Positions 59,400 to 64,000 of a stretch of 64,000 bases of DNA are shown piece after piece. The first letter of the stretch is position 1, and each line of letters opens with the position of its first letter. The stretch covers positions 414,283-478,282 of the forward strand of contig JABTUC010000003.1 in the NCBI GenBank assembly GCA_015075545.1, written 5' to 3'. Source of the DNA: Ideonella sp. Lineage in GTDB: Bacteria; Pseudomonadota; Gammaproteobacteria; Burkholderiales; Burkholderiaceae_C. The translations under genes and the position numbers were made by a program. The notes below the pieces were generated by a model. That model saw only the letters and a list, made by a program, of their open reading frames with translations. It was not told the origin of the DNA and searched no databases.

Positions 59400-62300
59400 A
59401 TGCGTCTGCACCTCGCCACCTCGCCCCAGCTCACGCCGCCCGGCGGCGCCGCGCTGCCACTGCAGCCGCGCGACGCTGCGCTGCTGGCCTGGCTGGCGCT
59501 CGAGGGCCCCACGCCGCGCAACCGGCTCGCGCAACTGCTGTGGCCGGCCAGCGAGGCCAAGACCGCGCGCAACGCGCTGCGGCAGCGGCTGTTCCGGCTG
59601 CGCCGGCAGTTCGGCGACGAGACGCTGATCACCGGCGAGACGACGCTGGCGCTGGCCGACGGTGTGACGCACGACCTCGACGAGGCCGACGACGTGCTGG
59701 TGGGCGTGGCCCACGAGCTCGGGCCCGAGCTCACCGCCTGGCTCGAGCAGCAGCGTGAGCGCCGCCGCTCGCGCCTGCACGCCGCGCTGGCCGAGCTGTG
59801 CGACGGCGCCGAGCGCGCCGGCGACTTCGACGACGCGCTGTCGCATGCCAAGGAGCTGCTCGCACTGCAGCCGCTGTCGGAAGACGCGCACCGCCGCCTG
59901 ATCCGGCTGCACTACCTGCGCGGCGACCGCGCGGCGGCGCTGCTGGCGTTCGACCAGTGCGAACGCGTGCTCAAAGATGACATCGGCGCGGCGCCGTCGG
60001 CCGCGACGCTGGCGCTGCTGGCCGACATCGAAGACGGCAGCGCCGGCGACGACGACGGGCCCGCGCACGTGCTGCCCGCCGCGCTGCTGCGCCCGCCGCG
60101 CGACAGCGGCCGCGAGGCCGAGCACGCCGCGCTGCGCAGCGCCTGGCAGGCCGGCGCGCCGTTCCTGCTGCTGGGCGAGCCGGGCATCGGCAAGTCGCGC
60201 GCGATCGACCGGCTGGCCGCCTCCTGGCCGGGCGCGCAGGTCGTGCGCGCGCGCCCGGGCGATGCGCAGGCGCCGCTGGCCGTGGTGGCGCGGCTGGTGG
60301 AGCTGTTGTGCGCGGGCGATGCGCAGGGGCCGCACGCGCGCGCCGCCGAGGCGCTGCGCGCGCAACTCGCCGGTGCATCGGACGACCCGGCGGGACCGGG
60401 CGCCACACCAGGCGCCACACCAGGCGCCGCACCGGCCGCCGAGCCGCCCGCGCCGCGCCAGCTCGCTGCGCCGTTGCGCGAGCTGCTGCAACTCGCCTGC
60501 GGCACCAACCCACCGCTGGCGCTGCTGCTGGACGACTGGCAGTTCGCCGACCAAGCCAGCGTGGCCTTGCTCGGCGAGGTGCTGGCCGCGCCCGAGCTGG
60601 CGGCGCTGCGCGTGGGCCACGCGTCGCGCACCGGCGCCGGCGCGCTGGCCGAGCAGCGCATCACCACGCTGGTGCAGCACAGCCAGCGCCGCGTCGTGGT
60701 GCTCGCACCGCTGGATGGGCCGGGCGCCACTGCGTTCGTGGCGTCGCTGCGCTTGCGCGGCGTGGCCGCCGAGCCGCTGGCGCAGGCGCTGCTGCGCCGC
60801 GTGGGCGGCAACCCGCTGTACCTGCTGGAGGCGCTGCGCCAGATGCACGAGCACCGGCTGCCGCTGGCGCCCGAGCACGTGCAGCCGTCGCGACAGGTGG
60901 CGCAGCTCGTGGCATCGCGCATCGCCGAGCTGCCCGACGCGGCGCGCCAGTTGCTGCGTGTGGCCGCCGTGGCCGGCACCGACTTCGACGTGCCGCTGGC
61001 CGAGGCGGTGAGCGGGCGCAACGTGCTGGAGCTGTCCGACGCCTGGGGCCTGCTCGAGCAGCACGGCCTGTTCGACGAGCGCGGCGTCGCCCACGACCTG
61101 TACACCGAAGCGGCGCTGGCCACGCTGCCGGCGCCGATCGCGCGCACGCTGCACGCGCGCGTGGCCGCCACGCTCGAAGGCCGCAGCCACGACCCGGCGC
61201 GCGTGGCGGCGCATTGGCGCGCCGGCGGCGACGATGCGCGCGCCGTGCCGCACCTCCTGGCGGCGGCGCGCCAGGCCTGGGGCCACGCGCTGCCGGCCGA
61301 GACGCTGGCGTTTCACCGTCAGGCCGCCGGGATCGACGCGGCGCGCGGGCACGCTGCGCAGGCCTTCGGCCACTGGTTCGACTGCGCCTACGCAATGGCC
61401 GAGATGGGCGCGGTGGAACAGTTCGACGAGTGCCTGCACGCGCTCGAGCGCGCCGCCGTCACGCCGAGCGAGCGCCTGCGCGTGCGGCTGGCGCAGGCGG
61501 TCAGCCTGCAGATGCGCGGCGCCGAGGCGCAGGCGCTGTCGCGCATCGCCGGCCTGCTCACCGAGGCCATCGCGCTGGGCGATCTGCGCGTCGAGTGCGA
61601 GAGCCGCTATGCGCTGGTGCGCGAAGCCACGGCCGACGGGCGCTTCGACGAGGCGCTGCAGCAGGCCGTGGTCTGCGAACGCCTGCTGCGCGAGGCCGGC
61701 CAGCCGCGCCGCGCCAGCGCACTGGCCGGCGTCGGCGCGCGCCTGCTGGCCCTGCGCGGGCAGCCGCGGCAGGCGCTGCAGCAAAGCGCACGCGTGCTGC
61801 CGCAACTGCAGCAGCTGCAGCACCGCGCGAGCTGGACCATGCTGTGCTGCTCCGACGCGCTGCAGCACCTGCTGCTCGGCGACACGCAGCGCGCGGGCGA
61901 GGCGGCCACGCGCGCGCTGCAGTCGGCGCGGCAGACCCCGATCTCGGCGATGGACCTGCGCGCCGTCCTGCACCCGTTGGTCGAAGCGCTGCGCTGGAGC
62001 GGGCGCTTCGACGAGGCGCTCGCGATCACCGAGCACCTGCTGCAGCGTCTGCCCGCGCAGGGCCTGCATTCGGAGGCGGCGGTCGCGCCGGCGCGGCTGT
62101 ACCTGCACCTCGGGCGTCCCGACCTCGCCCACCCGCTGATCGAGACCCTGCTCGGCCTGACGCGCCTGCGCGAGCGCGAACGCGAACGCCAGACGGTGCA
62201 ACTGCTGGCGGCGCAGGCCGCGAGCTTCACAGCCAATGCGCGCATCGAGTGGCCCGACGATGCGCTGGCGAGCGAGGACCTGGCGCTGGCGGCCGAATGG

Positions 62301-62723
62301 GCGCTGTGCTCGGGCCTGGTGGCGGCCTCGCCCTGGCCGAGCACGGCCTTGCGGCAACTGCTGGCGCGCTGCGAAGCCGCCGAGATCGCGCTGTTCGCGC
62401 TGCCGCTGCGAGCCCTGGTGGCGCGCCGGCTGGTCGAGGCCGGCCAGAGGGAGCAAGCGGACCCCGTGCTGGCCGGCATCGCCGACGCGCCGGGCTGGAG
62501 CGACCTGCATGCCGCCACCCCGTGCGCGGCGCTGTTTGCCGCCCACGCGCTGCAAGCGGCCGGACACTTCGACGCCGCGCGGGCCGCTGCGCGGCGCGGC
62601 ACCGATTGGCTCGTGCGCGCCGCGCGCACCGCGCTGCCCGAGCCCTTTCGCGACAGCTTCCTGAACCGCAACCCGACCCACCGCCAACTGCTCGCGCTGG
62701 CTGGGCATACCGGCGCGGCGTAA
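59400..62723 (+). CDS. Large BTAD/AAA ATPase transcriptional regulator-like protein
   Basis: The 1107-residue protein has an N-terminal winged-helix/BTAD region (LLAWLALEGPTPRNRLAQLL, LRQRLFRLRRQFGDETLITG, LLALQPLSEDAHRRLIRLHY, LRGDRAAALLAFDQCERVL). An AAA/NACHT-type ATPase follows (Walker A LLGEPGIGKSRAID near 257, LALLLDDWQFAD as Walker B near 374). The C-terminal half is TPR-like (FDECLHALERAAVTPSERLR, QQAVVCERLLREAGQPRRAS). Short tandem DNA repeats (GGCGCCACACCA) encode the GATPGATPGAAP linker near 340. It resembles SARP/LuxR-type (MalT-like) activators. The target is unknown. Confidence 0.82.
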   Translation: MRLHLATSPQLTPPGGAALPLQPRDAALLAWLALEGPTPRNRLAQLLWPASEAKTARNALRQRLFRLRRQFGDETLITGETTLALADGVTHDLDEADDVLVGVAHELGPELTAWLEQQRERRRSRLHAALAELCDGAERAGDFDDALSHAKELLALQPLSEDAHRRLIRLHYLRGDRAAALLAFDQCERVLKDDIGAAPSAATLALLADIEDGSAGDDDGPAHVLPAALLRPPRDSGREAEHAALRSAWQAGAPFLLLGEPGIGKSRAIDRLAASWPGAQVVRARPGDAQAPLAVVARLVELLCAGDAQGPHARAAEALRAQLAGASDDPAGPGATPGATPGAAPAAEPPAPRQLAAPLRELLQLACGTNPPLALLLDDWQFADQASVALLGEVLAAPELAALRVGHASRTGAGALAEQRITTLVQHSQRRVVVLAPLDGPGATAFVASLRLRGVAAEPLAQALLRRVGGNPLYLLEALRQMHEHRLPLAPEHVQPSRQVAQLVASRIAELPDAARQLLRVAAVAGTDFDVPLAEAVSGRNVLELSDAWGLLEQHGLFDERGVAHDLYTEAALATLPAPIARTLHARVAATLEGRSHDPARVAAHWRAGGDDARAVPHLLAAARQAWGHALPAETLAFHRQAAGIDAARGHAAQAFGHWFDCAYAMAEMGAVEQFDECLHALERAAVTPSERLRVRLAQAVSLQMRGAEAQALSRIAGLLTEAIALGDLRVECESRYALVREATADGRFDEALQQAVVCERLLREAGQPRRASALAGVGARLLALRGQPRQALQQSARVLPQLQQLQHRASWTMLCCSDALQHLLLGDTQRAGEAATRALQSARQTPISAMDLRAVLHPLVEALRWSGRFDEALAITEHLLQRLPAQGLHSEAAVAPARLYLHLGRPDLAHPLIETLLGLTRLRERERERQTVQLLAAQAASFTANARIEWPDDALASEDLALAAEWALCSGLVAASPWPSTALRQLLARCEAAEIALFALPLRALVARRLVEAGQREQADPVLAGIADAPGWSDLHAATPCAALFAAHALQAAGHFDAARAAARRGTDWLVRAARTALPEPFRDSFLNRNPTHRQLLALAGHTGAA

Positions 62724-62799
62724 CGCCTGCACGCACGACGCGCCCCAGCGAGACAGCGGCATGCTCCGGCCGCGGCGCGCACGCCGCGCTGTCGCGGCG

Positions 62800-63025
62800 G
62801 CCCGACGAGCAGATCGAGCGCTTGGGTTCGATGCGCCGCCAGTAGGCCGGCTCCGGCGCGATCCGCATCCTCGATGCCAATGGGCGCGAGGTGCCCGACG
62901 GCGAGGCGGGCGAGCTGTACTCGCGCACCGCCTGCGCGTTCGACGGCTACTGGAAGCACCCCGACAAGACCGCCGAGGAGTTTCTCTGCGCCTGGTGCAC
63001 GGTGGGCGATCTGGCGCGGCGCGAT
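62800..63025 (+). pseudogene. Remnant of an AMP-binding acyl-CoA synthetase gene
   Basis: In one frame the sequence reads AIRILDANGREVPDGEAGEL, YSRTACAFDGYWKHPDKTAE, EFLCAWCTVGDLARRD, the C-terminal motif region of AMP-dependent synthetases (D-x-G-x-E, then TGD-like VGDLAR). An in-frame TAG lies near 62,843, just before it. No start or upstream catalytic P-loop is present, and downstream residues become unrelated. A fragment of about 75 codons. The region 62724-63181 otherwise holds no gene. Confidence 0.6.
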
Positions 63026-63181
63026 CCAGCATCGCGTGCTGCGCGACCGTCTGTCGGCCAGACGCTGACGCTCGTTGCCTGGCGGCGAACTTCTTCGCTG
63101 CGCGGGAAACCAAGTGTTCAGGGTTCGCCCGGACGCGCATGCGTTCGCGCGTGCGCGTGTCGACAACCAGGAGAACGCGTC

Positions 63182-63682
63182 ATGAATCTGCGCAATCTTC
63201 GCCACTGGCTTTCTGCATGTGCCGTGCTGGCGCTGCTGCTGGCAGCCTCGTCGGGCGCCACCGCCGACGTGACCCGCGTCTACCAATGGAAGGCTGCCGA
63301 CGGAACGCCGACGATCTCGAACGTCGCGCCGCCGCCGAGCATCGCCAACTACTCGGTGCACGAGGTCGACGCCCCGGCACCGAGCGCAAAGGATCAGGCT
63401 GCCGCCGTCGATCGTCTCGAGCAATATCGGGTCGCGCTGGCGCAGGAGTCCGTGTCGCCCGACGAGGCCGTCGCACGGGCACAGGCGCGGCTGAGCCAGG
63501 CGCGGCACCAGCTCCAGATCGGCCGCGAACCGCTGCCCGGCGAGCGTCTGCACAACACCAACGGGTTCTCGCGCCTGGGCCCGATGTACTTCGAGCGCCA
63601 GGCCAAGCTGGAGGCGGCAGTGGCCGCCGCCGAAGCGCAATTGAACGAGGCCTACCGCGAACGCAGCGAAGCGCTGCAGTAG
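63182..63682 (+). CDS. DUF4124 domain-containing exported protein
   Basis: The 166-residue protein has a signal peptide (WLSACAVLALLLAASSGATA) followed by VTRVYQWKAADGTPTISNVA, the DUF4124 pattern. A charged helical C-terminus follows (VARAQARLSQARHQLQIGRE, ERQAKLEAAVAAAEAQLNEA) that is probably coiled coil. AGGAGA precedes the ATG at 63182. Function unknown. Confidence 0.82.
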   Translation: MNLRNLRHWLSACAVLALLLAASSGATADVTRVYQWKAADGTPTISNVAPPPSIANYSVHEVDAPAPSAKDQAAAVDRLEQYRVALAQESVSPDEAVARAQARLSQARHQLQIGREPLPGERLHNTNGFSRLGPMYFERQAKLEAAVAAAEAQLNEAYRERSEALQ

Positions 63683-63795
63683 GCGCAGCGGGCGACGCCG
63701 CGGCGCGCGTCGCACGGGTTGCCGGGTTATTGCGGCGCGTGGGCTGCTCCCCCACAATGCCGCCGGTAGCCCACGGCTGCAGGAGGAGACCCGAC

Positions 63796-64000
63796 ATGCT
63801 TCAGACACGTTCGATCGTGGCGCTGGCTGCGCTCGCGCTTGCAGGTACCGCCTGGGCACAGCAGGCGCAGGAGGAGCCCGGCTGGGCCAAGGGCCGCCCG
63901 AAGACCGAGACGGCGATGAAGATGGCCCCGGTGCCGGCGTTTCCGCTGCCGACGCCGGCCGATCAGTTGCCGGTGAAGAAGTTCAAGCTGCCGCCGGGCT
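63796..64000 (+). CDS. Probable sorbosone/PQQ-type sugar dehydrogenase, N-terminal fragment
   Basis: The frame starts at ATG 63796 (AGGAGGAGA upstream) and runs off the window edge after 68 codons. It has a signal peptide (IVALAALALAGTAWAQ) followed by WAKGRP and PTPADQLPVKKFKLPPG. This fits the start of L-sorbosone dehydrogenase/PQQ-dependent sugar dehydrogenase precursors in Burkholderiales (recalled pattern). The catalytic propeller lies outside the window, so the call is tentative. Confidence 0.5.
   Translation, partial: MLQTRSIVALAALALAGTAWAQQAQEEPGWAKGRPKTETAMKMAPVPAFPLPTPADQLPVKKFKLPPG

Noticed and set aside
60400-60450. Possible minisatellite in the large regulator gene
   Set aside because: Only two to three short copies of GGCGCCACACCA encode a Gly-Ala-Thr-Pro linker. 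This is common in GC-rich coding DNA.

Overview
The window comes from a very GC-rich bacterial chromosome. Gene families and order (FAD/Rieske, Lrp, LysR and MocR regulators, a beta-proteobacterial type phenylacetate cluster, a fabA-fabB pair, a complete liv branched-chain amino-acid ABC transporter set) and the dispersed CCCCC-GAGGGGG repeats point to a betaproteobacterium of the order Burkholderiales (Rubrivivax/Leptothrix/Comamonadaceae side). This taxonomic call is inference from gene content. No rRNA, tRNA or CRISPR array was seen.

Layout. 1-0.6 kb: 3' end of an IS110-family transposase and its non-coding flank. 0.6-13.4 kb: housekeeping and catabolic genes (glycerate 2-kinase, DUF4139 protein, a fused indolepyruvate ferredoxin oxidoreductase divergent from an Lrp-type regulator, SDR, DoxX, ChaC, a membrane-anchored DUF2235 hydrolase). 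13.4-18.8 kb: livF-livG-livM-livH-livK transporter on the minus strand, interrupted by about 0.78 kb of non-coding DNA between livG and livF. 19-25.1 kb: yellow/MRJP-like protein, fabB-fabA, a bile-acid:sodium symporter, a RelE/ParE-type toxin-antitoxin pair, a nucleotide-sugar epimerase and an SDR. Every gene from about 14.9 to 25.1 kb carries one or more 1-2 base frameshifts, while the genes on both sides are intact. The encoded residues stay family-like in the shifted frames, so I read this mainly as a poorly sequenced or assembled block, not as ten independent pseudogenes.

25.1-31.4 kb: an overlapping plus-strand run (SDR, c-heme/beta-propeller protein, MFS exporter) converges on haoA-haoB, which encode a complete octaheme hydroxylamine oxidoreductase and its HaoB partner. 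No cytochrome c554, cM552 or ammonia monooxygenase gene is present in the window. 31.5-35.5 kb: MocR regulator divergent from a Rieske/FAD reductase and a DUF2945 protein.

35.6-49.7 kb: phenylacetate catabolism. The tight minus-strand group paaI-paaK-paaABCDE-paaR-thiolase is preceded by a 14-bp perfect palindrome (candidate PaaR operator). paaZ, a ThDP-dependent lyase-like gene and an acyl-CoA ligase lie further along on the same strand. paaF, paaG and paaH homologues are not in the window. The indolepyruvate oxidoreductase could feed arylacetyl-CoA from aromatic amino acids into this pathway (inference). Two copies of a GC-rich repeat sit in the cluster: one between paaK and paaA, and one inside paaE, where it adds about 19 in-frame residues.

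49.9-64 kb: Spy-like Met/Gly-rich periplasmic protein, DAHP synthase, glycosidase-like lipoprotein, hydratase, DUF938 methyltransferase, LysR regulator, small membrane protein, PanE, a large Ig-like lipoprotein, a 1107-residue BTAD/AAA regulator, a remnant of an acyl-CoA synthetase gene, a DUF4124 protein and the start of a probable sorbosone/PQQ-type dehydrogenase cut by the window edge.
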